From: Delphinus delphis
Lineage: Eukaryota; Chordata; Mammalia; Artiodactyla; Delphinidae
Length of the DNA stretch: 64,000 nucleotides
Assembly (NCBI RefSeq): GCF_949987515.2
Contig: NC_082688.1
Span: 78,930,731 to 78,994,730 of the forward strand
Direction of reading: 5' to 3'
Part shown: piece by piece, positions 35,067-45,640 of the stretch
Layout of the letters: every line of letters starts with the position of its first letter
How positions within the stretch are numbered: the stretch's first letter is position 1
Program-made: the position numbers and the translations under genes
The notes under the pieces: generated by a model
The model's input: the letters and a program-made list of their open reading frames with translations, nothing else
Databases searched by the model: none
What the model was told of the DNA's origin: nothing

Positions 35067-36763
35067 CTATTAGCCAAATTTATGAATTCACTAACTACAT
35101 ATGTATGAATGAATGAATCTATGTATAAAATTAAAAATGAGGGGATGAACAAATTAATATGTCCTTGAACTATAATTAGGACACAATTTCAAACACATTA
35201 TATGGGAAAGAGAGAAGAATGGCCAAAGAGTGAACAACAACAACAAAAAATCACCATCTCTGTGCTAATTTCTAAAGAGACTTTGGGAATAGAGGTAGGA
35301 CACCATGGTGAGACAGGCAGCTTCACTCAGAAAACAGGAAGGAATACTTGAAAACTTAACTACCAATACTTTATCAGTAAGCTGTAACTGCCTGAATACA
35401 AACAACCCTTCCCACAAAACACACACACACACACCATCATCATTTTCATTTTCCCTCAAGTTGGAGGAGCGTAGAAAAGTAGGCATTCTGTCTTCCCTAT
35501 TATGAAGTATAGGGCTGAGAGGAAGAAAGAGAAATTCTACTAGATATAAAAATATTTACTAGATATAAAAGTATTTTCTATATTTTTATATCTTTAAATA
35601 AAATAAGAAATACATACAGTCTTAGTTATAAAGTATTGCTTTGACAACCACTTGTTTAGACACCATTGATTGCTTGTATTTAACATAATTGAAACTATAT
35701 TGACTACATCAATTCGTGTAGGGAAAATGGGAAAAAAAGGAGACTTGAAAATGTATTGACTGCACTGCAAAGGCTTTTATAATAACAAATTTCTTTTGCA
35801 TTTTATAATAACAAATTTCTTTTGCATTTTAATAGTCCTAAGGTCTTCAACATTCAGGGTAGAGAAAGTAAAAGGAGGTATTTTTCTGACATTGTAGATT
35901 GTAATTAAAATTACAATTTGCTATAATGATAGGCAAAGACACACTTGATGTGTAAAATCAGTGGTCGCTCATTTGTTTGTTTTGGGGTTGGTGGGAAAAA
36001 GTCAATTTGGTTGATGCAGAGGAGTGAAATTTCAAGCCACCAGCACACATGTGACTGACAGGACTGCCACAGCGAATGATTCTACCCTGGATTTTATAGC
36101 AATTCTTGTTTTTTGCTGTTTCTGTGAGTTAATAACTTGGGTTTAGACTGAAGTCCTTTGATGTAGGCAATTAGAATTTTTAGCCTTCATAATTTTTTTA
36201 AGACCAGTAAATGCATGTTGAAGGTCCAAGAGGTAATTTTCAAGCTCAGAAGGAAAGAAGAGTGAATACAGTGGAGAGAATACCTGGGCCCTCCCCTAGC
36301 CTCCACACTCAGACTGAAGTCCTAAGGACCTGGAATTACCAGGCAGCAGGGGTTTCCAGGATCAGTCATCCAGTAGCTCTAAAGGCAGTGGAAACATGAC
36401 CCCTCCAGCATGGCCAGACTGAGCTCTCTTTTACTCTGGCAGTGCCCACAGTATCTCATTGGTGTCAAGATGATCACATGTCCTCTTAGCAGGAAGATCA
36501 GGGAAATCATGGTACAGACCTGGGACTGGGCTGGATTTGCACACTGAGGAAACCTTTGACTGCCTCGTGGACAGTTCTTTTCTCCCTAACCCAGGAACAA
36601 ATAAAATGCATCCATATTTCTGGTTATTGGTTTGTGGTTAGAATCCTAAGGTCTCCTCAGAGAAGCACAAAGGCATCCCTATCACTTTACTTTACCAAAT
36701 AGATATCTTCATGGATTCAGCAGTTGTGGTAGCAATTCCCAGCTGTTTGGTTATCAATCATAA
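35067..36763. other. No recognised gene; small direct repeats
   Basis: A CA tract lies at 35418-35433, a 26-bp duplication at 35775-35826, and a shorter near-duplicate of TACTAGATATAAAA at 35538-35572. 36210-36760 is less AT-rich but shows no family. Confidence 0.45.
35775..35831 (+). repeat. 26-bp tandem duplication
   Basis: TTTTATAATAACAAATTTCT followed by TTTGCA occurs at 35775-35800 and again at 35801-35826, with 5 more bases of a third unit. The copies are identical. Confidence 0.96.
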
Positions 36764-36775
36764 CCTTGAATCATG

Positions 36776-38536
36776 TTTTTTCCTGCAAAAAGCTTTATTT
36801 CCATTTGGTCCACAACTTGGGAGAGGGCTCCAGGGCAGTTAAAAAGCTGCCTAGTGCAGCAGGAAGAGACCCAGGCAGCGCCCTGACACCAGGGGGATGC
36901 AGAGGGGCTCCTCAAGGCTGCTGGTTTCCAGAGCTCCTAGTTGTGCTTGAGGGTGATGCTGTCAAAGAGATACTTGCCCAGGCCAGCCTGGGGGCCAGCC
37001 ATCTGCAGAGGTTACTAAGGTGTTCTCCCATCTTCTTTTTTCCATTTTATTTCATTTTATTTTGTTTATATTTTTTACTTTTTTACAATTTTTTAATTGC
37101 ATGTAGTTAACGTACAATATTATATTTTACAGGTATACAATTTAGGGATTTACAATTTTGAAAGGTTATATTCCATTTATAGTTATTATAAAATATTGGC
37201 TATATTCCCCACGCTGTACAATATATCCTTACAGCTTATTTTATACATAATAGTTTGTTTCTCTTAATCCTCTACTCCTGTATTACCCTTCCCTTCTTCC
37301 TTCTCCCCACTGGGAACCACTGATTTGTTATCTATATCTGTGAGTCTCTTTTTTGTTATATTCACTAGATTGTTATACTTTTTAGATTCCACATATAAGT
37401 GATATCATACAGTATTTGTCTTTCTCTGTCTGGCTTATTTCACTTAGCATAACACCCTCAAAGTCCATCCATGTTATTGCAAACGGCAAAATTTCATTCT
37501 TTTTTATGGCTGAATAATATTCTATTTTGTGTGTGTGTGGCGGGGGGCCACATCTTCTTTATCTATTCATCGGTTGATGGACACATAGTTTGCTTCCATT
37601 ATCTGAGCAATTGTAAATAATACTGCTATGAACATTGGGGTGCATGTATTTTTTTGAATTAGTGTTTTTGTTTTTTTTCAGATATGTACCCAGGAATGGA
37701 ATTGCTGGGTCATATGGTAGTTCTATTCTTAATTTTTTGAAAAATCTTCATACTGTTTTCCACAGTGGCTGCACCAATTTACGTTCCCACCAACGGTATA
37801 TGAGCATTCCCTTTTCTCCACATCCTCGCAAACACTTGTTATTTGTGGTCTTTTTGATGATAGCCATTCTGACAGGTGTGAGGTGATGTCTCATTGTGGT
37901 TTTGATATGCATTTCCCTGATGATTAGCAATGTTAAGCATCTTTTCATGTGCCTGTTGGCTATTGGATGTACTCTTTGGAAAAATATCTATTCAGGTCTT
38001 CTGCCCATTTTTTAATCAAGTAGTTTGTTGTTTTGGGGTTTTCGTTTGTTTGTTTGTTTTTGATGTTGAGTTGTATGAGTTGTTTATATATGTTGGATAT
38101 TAACCCCTTATTGGTCGTATCATTTACAAGTATTTTCTCACATTTAGCAGGTTGTCTTTTCATTTTGTTGATGGTTTCCTTTGATGTGCAAAAGGTTTTA
38201 AGTTTAATTAGGTCCCATTTCTTTATTTTTACTTTTATTTCCCTTGCTTTAGGAGACTGATCCAAAGAAAAAATATTGTTGTGATTTATGTCAGACTGTT
38301 TTGCCTATGTTTTTCTCTAGGAGTTTTATGATTTCTGGTCTTACATTTAGGTCTTTAATCCATTTTGGGTTTATTTTTGTACATGGTGTTAGAAAATGTT
38401 CCAATTTCATTCTCTTACATGTAGCTGTCCAGTCTTCCCAGCACCACTTATTGAGGAGACTGTCCCATCTTCTTGATGAGTTTTACCTCCTCATCTAGAA
38501 GTGGCTCTCTGAAGTCACAGAGCACTGCATCCTTAT
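36776..38536 (-). pseudogene. FTL: Ferritin light chain processed pseudogene, split by an L1
   Basis: FTL encodes the light subunit of the cytosolic iron-storage shell. On the minus strand the 3' part of an FTL mRNA is present in two pieces, 38536-38463 and 37037-36776. The first covers the C-terminal helix region: TGTGACTTC, GAGAGCCACTTC, GATGAGGAGGTAAAACTCATC. The second continues AAGAAGATGGGA, reads YLFDSITLKHN before a TAG stop (complement of 36937-36939), and then has the FTL 3' UTR. That UTR includes ACCAAATGGAAATAAAGC, with AATAAA at 36794-36799, and a short poly-A (36776-36781). There are no introns, which fits a retrocopy. It is 5'-truncated and has at least two small deletions (in the GACTTC..GAGAGC and CACTTC..TAGATG stretches) that break the frame. 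CTTGAATCATG before the tail and CTTAATCATG at 38537-38546 look like its TSD. It encodes no functional protein. Confidence 0.95.
37026..38474 (-). mobile_element. 5'-truncated L1 inserted in the FTL pseudogene
   Basis: L1 body 37038-38462, antisense on +, so in the same orientation as the pseudogene. The perfect 12-bp TSD TCCCATCTTCTT lies at 37026-37037 and 38463-38474. It is itself FTL coding sequence (complement AAGAAGATGGGA, Lys-Lys-Met-Gly). ORF2 C-terminal pieces survive at 37960-38265 (101 codons, with [18 protein letters not shown]) and 37748-37948 ([20 protein letters not shown]). The Cys motif has lost its His and last Cys. Not active. Confidence 0.96.
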
Positions 38537-38667
38537 CTTAATCATGCTTTATAAGCAATACAAAGGGGAAAAATTACTGCAGCTACCTCAACTTGAAAAA
38601 GTTCTGCTGGGTATATATTATGTAAGTTTTCTTTAATAACAATATATGCCTGAGAAACAACACTCAG

Positions 38668-38800
38668 TGGTTCCAAACATGGGTTCTAGAATCATACAGA
38701 AATCTGGCTCTGCTACTTTCCAACATGTGGCTTTCGGTAACTTAGGCTTCCTGAGCCTGTAGGTCATCGTCCATATAACCGTGATGATAGGATCTATATC
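38668..38800 (+). mobile_element. MIR SINE
   Basis: GGGTTCTAGAATCATACAG, AAATCTGGCTCTGCTACTTTCC and TTCGGTAACTTAGGCTTCCTGAGCC follow MIR in order. Confidence 0.75.
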
Positions 38801-40644
38801 AGACACTTCTTATGCACACTGCCAATCTTCCCACACCCAACACTTATTCTAACCAGTGCTGCAGTAGCAAGTTCTGTACTGACTGTGTAATTTCATGCAT
38901 GTGCAACTTAACAGTATCTTGACTCGTGTTAATCTGTGTGTCTCCTGATTCCTGCCCTGGGGCTTCACTGGTGGGCAGGCTGGGGCATTCAGAGCAACCA
39001 TATGGGCATTCCTGCACACTCAACTCATATGTGAGGGGAATTCATGCCCCAAGGAGCCACCTTTGACCAACAGTGGATGAGATTCAATTGACAAATGGTT
39101 CCTTCTTTCTTTCCTTGGGCAGAAAGTTGTGTAATGTACTTCCTTACATAAGCTCTTCTCAATGACCTAGTAAGATCACACAACTATTCAACCTTAGTAG
39201 TGGCCAGCTAACTAATGCACTTCTGTATCAGCTCTCCAAACTAAGAGATTTTTTTTTTCCCTTTGGGGTAAATGTGACCTGTTACAGGATCAAAGACTTT
39301 GTTCAATGTCTTAAATGTCAGATTAAGCAATGACTACAGAAGTCATGAGATAATGTCATGGGAAAAACAATAAACAGATTTATGAGGACTACATCTTAAT
39401 TCTAATTGAGGAATGATCTATTTGTTTCCTATTTGAAAAATAAGATGGATGGACTAAGTTATTTCAGTTGTCTGTTCCAGTGCTTCCTTGCTGTGGATTT
39501 TGTCCCCAGATTATCGCCCTTCTCCTTCTTTCCACTGTTTTCTTATAAATCAGTTATAAAACATTATTACAAATAAAAAATATTAGTTATAAAATTCCCC
39601 TATTTAAAAGAATATATGTGTATATTTATATAAAAGAAATTATTAGAAATATATTTTAGAATTAGAATATAATAATAAATTAGATTATTCAAATTAAAAT
39701 ACTACATTTATTTTGTATTTGATTGGGGATAAAATCAGTGTCATAATTATTTGGATGAGCATCTGTTTCATGATTAGCTATTTGGATTAAACCCTCTTGA
39801 GAGTCAGTGAGGTTAGATCTTATTCAGAGTCATGGTTTGGACCTGTCTCCCTTTTATTAGTTTAACTTACAACCTTAGTATTTGGTCTCAAGATTTTTTC
39901 ATGGTGAGGGAGAAAACTGACCTATGTGTGTGACATAGAGCAAGCACTTCTCAGTTCCCTTAGGAGCCAGTGTCCATATATTTAGACTCCAGTGACCTTC
40001 TTTACCAAATGTCAGCTTGCCTCTGACAATCTGACCAAGTGCTTTATTTCTCATTTACCCTTGACCGTGTTTGAATGAATTTAAAAATGAAATTGCATCC
40101 TGTCATAAATGTAAGCAGGAACAGTGGTGTGTCTGTAATTATTAGGGTCAGTTAAAAATGTTTAAAAATAGAATTTTACAATGATAAAGTTTATTTTGGT
40201 AAATCTTTTGCCTTTGCAAAGGCATGTATCACTTGTCTGTTTTGTTATGATATCTGTTAGATCTCCGAGATGATAATCAAATACTAAAAATACATTTCTC
40301 TGCTATGCTCTTTGTCAGTGATTCTGTTTTTCCCTCATGATAAAGTATCTAAAATTACCATTTGCCTTATAATTAATACCTAAAAACTTCTCCAAAAGTT
40401 ATTATTAATTTGACCAGCTGTTGTTTACTCTTTACTGTTTAAAGGAAGAATACTAATTTAAAAAGTAAGAAAAGATGAAATATCTATTCCATGTATCTAA
40501 TGAGATAGTGATTGCAAAGTGCCTTGTTCCCTGTAATACTTTCTGATAATATAAAATGTTTATTTGTAAAATAATTTCCCTGTAGCTAAAAACTTGGCTT
40601 CTTTACCAAAAATACTTCTTTACTTACAAATACTATACATAGAC
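38801..40644. other. No recognised gene or repeat
   Basis: AT-rich, particularly 39540-39720. No family recognised. Confidence 0.45.
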
Positions 40645-40678
40645 ATCTATCTATCTATCTATCTATTTATCTATCTGT
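40645..40678. repeat. (ATCT)n microsatellite
   Basis: About eight ATCT units with one ATTT interruption. Confidence 0.95.
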
Positions 40679-41089
40679 AGATCTACTGATTCTACTAAAA
40701 TAGGGTCTTCATTAATCATAGGCAGAGCATGCAAATAAAACATGGACAAAATAGAAAAAAAACTGCTTAAATACCAAATTTCATTTGATACTACTAAGCC
40801 TCTCTAAACATCTTAAAATTACTGCTTCAGTAAAATAAACAGAAGCAAATGGCCAAAAAATCTTCAGTAGACAATATTTTATTTCAAGGTACAGTCAAGA
40901 GGATTCATTAAAAAAAATAAGTTTCCAGGGCATTCTAGGGTTAGATCTTCTTTTGTAATGTGAAAGACTCATAAGTGACTTCCCAGGAAAATCATATTTC
41001 ATAGGTTTTGTGTGAGAAGTTGAGTTGTTTGGAGCATGGACCTCACTACACGAAGTACTATCAGGCCAGCCTAAGCCACCATGTTCTGT
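40679..41089. other. No recognised feature
   Basis: Nothing recognised. Confidence 0.5.
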
Positions 41090-41680
41090 CACTCAGACAA
41101 CCGAAATGGCCTCCTGTTTCTCTTCCCTTACATCCTCACACTCCATCACAGCCCAAATTGTTCTCCATCTTACATCCAAGTAACATAAGTCTACCCAAAA
41201 CTACATTTTAACTCTATTTTTCTTATACTTAATGTTCTTCAATAAGTTCCCAAAGACTTTAGGATAAAATTAAAACTTGCTAAAATTATTTTTAAGACAG
41301 ACCCTCAGCTGACAGGTCTCAGGTACCTCAAATTTCATTTGTCCTGAGATGCACTCTAACCTGCCTCAAAAACTTTATACAGATTTCTTTCTGAAATATT
41401 ACCTTGTAATTCTACCTATCCTCTGAACCTTATCCCTGTAAGACAAAGGTGAATCCTTATGACAGATGCTCCAACAAAGCCCTGAACTTCTGCTTTATTA
41501 CATACATGACTACAGTAATAGCTTGTTTATTATTAGTTTTTCTTACTAAAATGACATTCATGGGAATATATAGGAAAAACAGCTCTGTATTATTCACTAA
41601 TACAGAATCATGGGCTAGCACAGTGCTGGCACATAGGAGGTGAATGATAAATACATGTTTAGTAAATGAGTGAAAGAGAG
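41090..41680 (+). mobile_element. L2 LINE fragment with 3' end
   Basis: AATGGCCTCCTGTTTCTCTTCC (41105-41126), TTTAGGATAAAATTAAAACTTGC (41259-41281), then the L2 terminus GGGCTAGCACAGTGCTGGCACATAGGAGGTGAATGATAAATACATG (41612-41657). Order and spacing fit L2. Confidence 0.78.
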
Positions 41681-43029
41681 CTTGTACTGAGATTTCCCTG
41701 CCAATAACATCCTACATACAAATAGTTGAAATCATCAAAAAAATCCAAGGAAAGTAGAAAAAGCCCAGCATTCAAATTTCTCCAAAAGATTAATACAGTT
41801 CAATCTAAAACTGGCATTTACACCAGAGAGTAACTGAAACAAGACAGAGGAACAGTGTATCAAAATCAAATCAAATCAAAAAATATAAATGAAATTAGTT
41901 GCCCCGTATATTTAATATATATTAAAGGCTAATAGGTAATGTCATTTAGTGGTATGCTATTTTCCCAAAATAGCTATTTTAATATAATCCAAATGGCAAA
42001 GAATTGACCTTATTTTGAACTAACTAATTTGACTCTGGTTGAAATGTTAAAAAAAATGGAAAAGGCTGGTTCATTTCTCTTATTTAGCTGACTTTCTAAA
42101 GGAGCTATTTAACTCATTTCAAACTCTGATTAACCTTGACTCTGAGCTACATTTGTGAAAATGAGCGCTTTGAGTTCTCCTTGCCTTAATACAAGTAGTT
42201 CACGTATTTTTTATATACTATAGATTTAGAAGTCTTTGCATATAAAGGAAAATATTGATTTGGTAATCTCAAATTTGGTTATTTACTGAAAGACAAATCC
42301 GTGTGTGTCTGTGTGATTTTTCTAAAATACTATAGTGTGATCTGGCAAACCGGGTATCTACTTGAATTTATTGCTTCTTTATTGACATAGGATGCTATTG
42401 TTACTGCAAGACACATTTTATCACCTGTTTCTGTTTGAAGCTTTATATTTTTCTCTGGTGTAAATCCTATTTATTGCTACCCTGTAGGAAGCATGAACAT
42501 GAAACTTTGCCAGAACCTGCTCATCTTGTCCAACATGTGAAATTACTAAGGTTGTATTTTCCCCAGAAGTCAGTCACTTTTAAAAAATAGATCCTCTATT
42601 CTCATTCCAGGTAACAAAATTCCAATTCATTTCTGAGAACAAAGAAGCATAAGTTTAACATGTGCTGTTTTCTATTCACATGTAATTGTGTTAAAAAATG
42701 CATTCAAAATATACATAAGTTAAAATATTTCATATTACTCAAAACGTCTGTTTATAACATTAGAAAAAAACCAGAAATCATTTTGATTATATTCTGGATT
42801 TTAATTAATTCTACCCCATTAAAAAGTAAAGGCTAGGGAAGGAGTACTTAATGAATGAAATTGAAACGTTTTGACTCAACTCCCCCTTCTGCTTCCTGAA
42901 TTTTCACATATGTATTTCATAAGAACCTCCAATAATAGAATCAGAGTCACAGGTATTAGCAGCAGCACAGCAGGAAGCTAGGGAGATAGGTGCACAGAGA
43001 GGTTTATTCCTTAGTCCCATTAATTACCA
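41681..43029. other. No recognised feature
   Basis: AT-rich; nothing recognised. Confidence 0.5.
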
Positions 43030-43245
43030 GCTGTATGTTTTTAGGAAACACACAGGTTAGGAAACACACTGTTTAACCTGCCTTCCAACTTAGTCATCTG
43101 TAAATGCAGAGAGTACTAACCCTTTGCAAAGTTCAAGGATTAAATGAGACAGAATGCTTAAAGTGCTCTGCATAGTATTTGAAACTCAGTAAGTCAGCAG
43201 TAAATGGTAATAGCATTACAATTAATATTATCATTAACACTGTTA
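43030..43245 (+). mobile_element. MIR SINE
   Basis: AACTTAGTCATCTGTAAATGCAG, AAGGATTAAATGAGACAGAATGCTTAAAGTGCTCTGCATAG (43135-43175) and AAATGGTAATAGCATTA fit MIR. Confidence 0.78.
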
Positions 43246-44059
43246 TGTGTAGAGCAGTAACTGAGATTTATGCCCAACGTTTTCTTTCAGACCTGGAGGG
43301 TACTGGTACTGCTGCCTCCTGATGGCTTATTTTATTCCTCAGCGACCTTTCCTTGTTACAGTCCCAGCCTCTGCAGCTTAACCTCAGACCACCAGGAAGC
43401 CTTGGGAGCTACTGGCAATCTTCCCTGATGTGAGAACTCCTTGCTTCTGGGTTTCCTGTTACTGGGTTCTCCCCGTCCATAGATACTCCATGTTTGGACC
43501 TCCCTGCCACCTGGTGATTGCTCAGATAGTTGTCAGACATATCTATTTGCTGTATGGGTTTCCTTCAAGTTCTTGGAGATAGGTCTGTCTCACACCTCCC
43601 AGCTGCTCCAACTACCCACCCCAGAACCCCTTCTGAATCTCAGAGCCACCTAGTGGAAGCAGTATGTGAGAGCTACTGGTAAAAAGGGAAGGAAATATTT
43701 CACACTTGTTTTCCCTCATGTAGCCAAGGGTCAGGATTAATCAGAATATCCAAAATGAATTATTTCACTGCCTTCAAAGAACCAGCCCATCCGTGACTTT
43801 TAATTTAATCATCGCAAAATCTATAGAAGATAAATAGTAACTTTTTCCAGTATATAAATGAAAAACTGACAATATATCCTAAAGATTTTTGAGCTCATAC
43901 TGGAGGATCCAGATTAGTGGAGTGAGCAAGTTACTGAAAATTCATAATTTTTATCTGTAAAATAAAGGAAAATCTGTAAAATGAGCAAAGTCAGTTTCTA
44001 CCACATGGGCTTGCTGCAAAGATACCTTGCAATAATGTCTGTGAAGGGCCTCGTACATT
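43246..44059. other. No recognised gene
   Basis: 43280-43660 is GC-richer than its surroundings and may be an old element or a conserved patch. I recognise no family. Confidence 0.4.
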
Positions 44060-44067
44060 TTCTAAAG

Positions 44068-45177
44068 CAGTGGTTCTCAAAGTGTGGTCCATAGAGCTCT
44101 GTGGGCCCCCAAGACACTTTCCCTGAATCCACTGAAGCTGAACTATTTTCATAATGATACTAAGATATTATTTACTATGTTGACATTTGCACAGATGCTG
44201 CACAATTCATGGTGTGACAAAATGAGAAATATGCATAAAGTGAGAACTTTTGCTTTCTGAAATATGATTATTTGTGTAACAGTCTGAGTTGAAAAGTAAA
44301 CTAGCTCCTTTTTTCGTGAAACACTAGCTTTACTTAAAAGAATGACTAACAGACAAATATGGTTATTAAAACTTGGATATTTGACATTTTCCTGAAAATG
44401 AACAAAAGGAGCTTATCACTTCAAGGAAAACAATCAACAAGTATGTTACCAAAAATATAATCGAAGATTTCAAACAAAAGTTAGGATTTTGGAAAACTGA
44501 TGTCTGCCACAATGAATTCAACATGTCAATACTTAAAGAATTTTCTGATGAGATCAATGGTGATATTAATAAGTGTGATTTTTTTGATATTGATTTGATA
44601 TTGTAAAATGAAATGTGTCAACTGTATAATTCAGTGAACCAATAATTTCCAAATGGCGAAAATCATGCACAGGTAAAAGATATATTAAAAGGTCAAGGCA
44701 GACCAAGGGATTTTTATGTAACAGAGTATGAAAAGTACACTGATACGGATTCACATTCCATATTGTGACTAACCTTTAACAAACTACCACCTGCCAAATT
44801 TTGGTGTTATATGAATGATTTTTTAATATTTCTATCTTTTTTCCTATCTTTCACTCATATCTTAGTGGGGCTGCATTTTCTTCATATACTGAAATAATAT
44901 GTTGCAACATATTGAATACAGAAAAGTTGATATAAGTATTCAGCTGTCATTATTAAGACAGACATTATAGTTATTTGCAATACGTAAAACAATGTCACTT
45001 CTAACTAACCTTTTTCTTTTAAAAAGATATATAAAATATATATATATTTATGTATATATATGTATATCTGAATCAATTTGTTGTACACCTGAAACTAACA
45101 CGACATTGTAAATCAGCTATATTTCAATAAAAAATGTTTTTAAGAAGATAGTATTTTTCATGAAATTTGCTATTTAG
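44068..45177 (+). mobile_element. Decayed hAT (Charlie-like) transposon with transposase C-terminal remnant
   Basis: It starts with the hAT terminus CAGTGGTTCTCAAAGTGTGGTCC at 44068. Later sequence matches the 3' part of a Charlie-like transposase gene as I know it: ATTCAGTGAACCAATAATTTCC (44632-44653), ACAGAGTATGAAAAGTACACTGATA (44721-44745), TTTAACAAACTACCACCTGCC (44775-44795) and GGCTGCATTTTCTTCATATACT (44869-44890). The region ends in AGACAGACATTATAGTTATTTGC. This corresponds to the C-terminal hAT dimerisation region. Frameshifts and stops are frequent, so it is dead. It is cut at 45030-45137 by an L1 tail, resumes at 45151-45177 (GTATTTTTCATGAAATTTGC), and is cut again by a SINE. The right terminus is not visible. 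Confidence 0.8.
45017..45150 (+). mobile_element. Very short L1 3' end inserted in the hAT element
   Basis: Body 45030-45137: TTTGTTGTACACCTGAAACTAACACGACATTGTAAATC then CAATAAAAAATG. The TSD is TTTTAAAAAGATA (45017-45029) versus TTTTAAGAAGATA (45138-45150). Only about 108 bp was copied. Confidence 0.88.
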
Positions 45178-45408
45178 GGCAATTTTTTTTTTTTTTTTGC
45201 GGTACGCAGGCCTCTCACTGTTGTGGCCTCTCCCGTTGCGGAGCACAGGCTCCGGACACGCAGGCTCAGCGGCCATGGCTCACGGGCCTAGCCGCTCCGC
45301 GGCATGTGGGATCTTCCCGGACTGGGATATGAACCCGTGTCCCCTGCATCGGCAGGCGGGCTCTCAACCACTGCACCACCAGGGTGGTAATTACCAGGGT
45401 AATTTTTT
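45176..45408 (-). mobile_element. CHR-2-like SINE, reverse, altered 5' end
   Basis: Body about 45189-45395: T-run, GCGGTACGCAGGCCTC through CACTGCACCACCAGGG. The expected AAGCCC head complement is replaced by TGGTAATTACC. The TSD is AGGGCAATTTTTT (45176-45188) versus AGGGTAATTTTTT (45396-45408). Confidence 0.92.
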
Positions 45409-45427
45409 AAGGATGGCTATATATACA

Positions 45428-45640
45428 TATTTTAAGTATAACTGACAATATTATATTAATTTCAGGTGTACAACATAGTTTTTTAACATTTTTATACATC
45501 ATATCCCATTTAAAGTTATTATAAGATATTGGCTATACTCCCTATGCTGTGAATTATATCCTTGTAACTTACCTATTTTACACTTAGAAGTTTGTACCTC
45601 TTAATTCTCCTCACTATCTAGCACAACTTTTAATGAATTT
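45428..45640 (-). mobile_element. L1 3' UTR fragment, antisense
   Basis: AAGTATAACTGACAATATTATATTAATTTCAGGTGTACAACATAG (45434-45478) and TTATTATAAGATATTGGCTATACTCCCTATGCTGTG match antisense L1 3' ends. Confidence 0.78.

Noticed and set aside
36766..37110. 114-codon open frame on the plus strand
   Set aside because: It is the antisense of the FTL pseudogene 3' UTR and the L1 edge.
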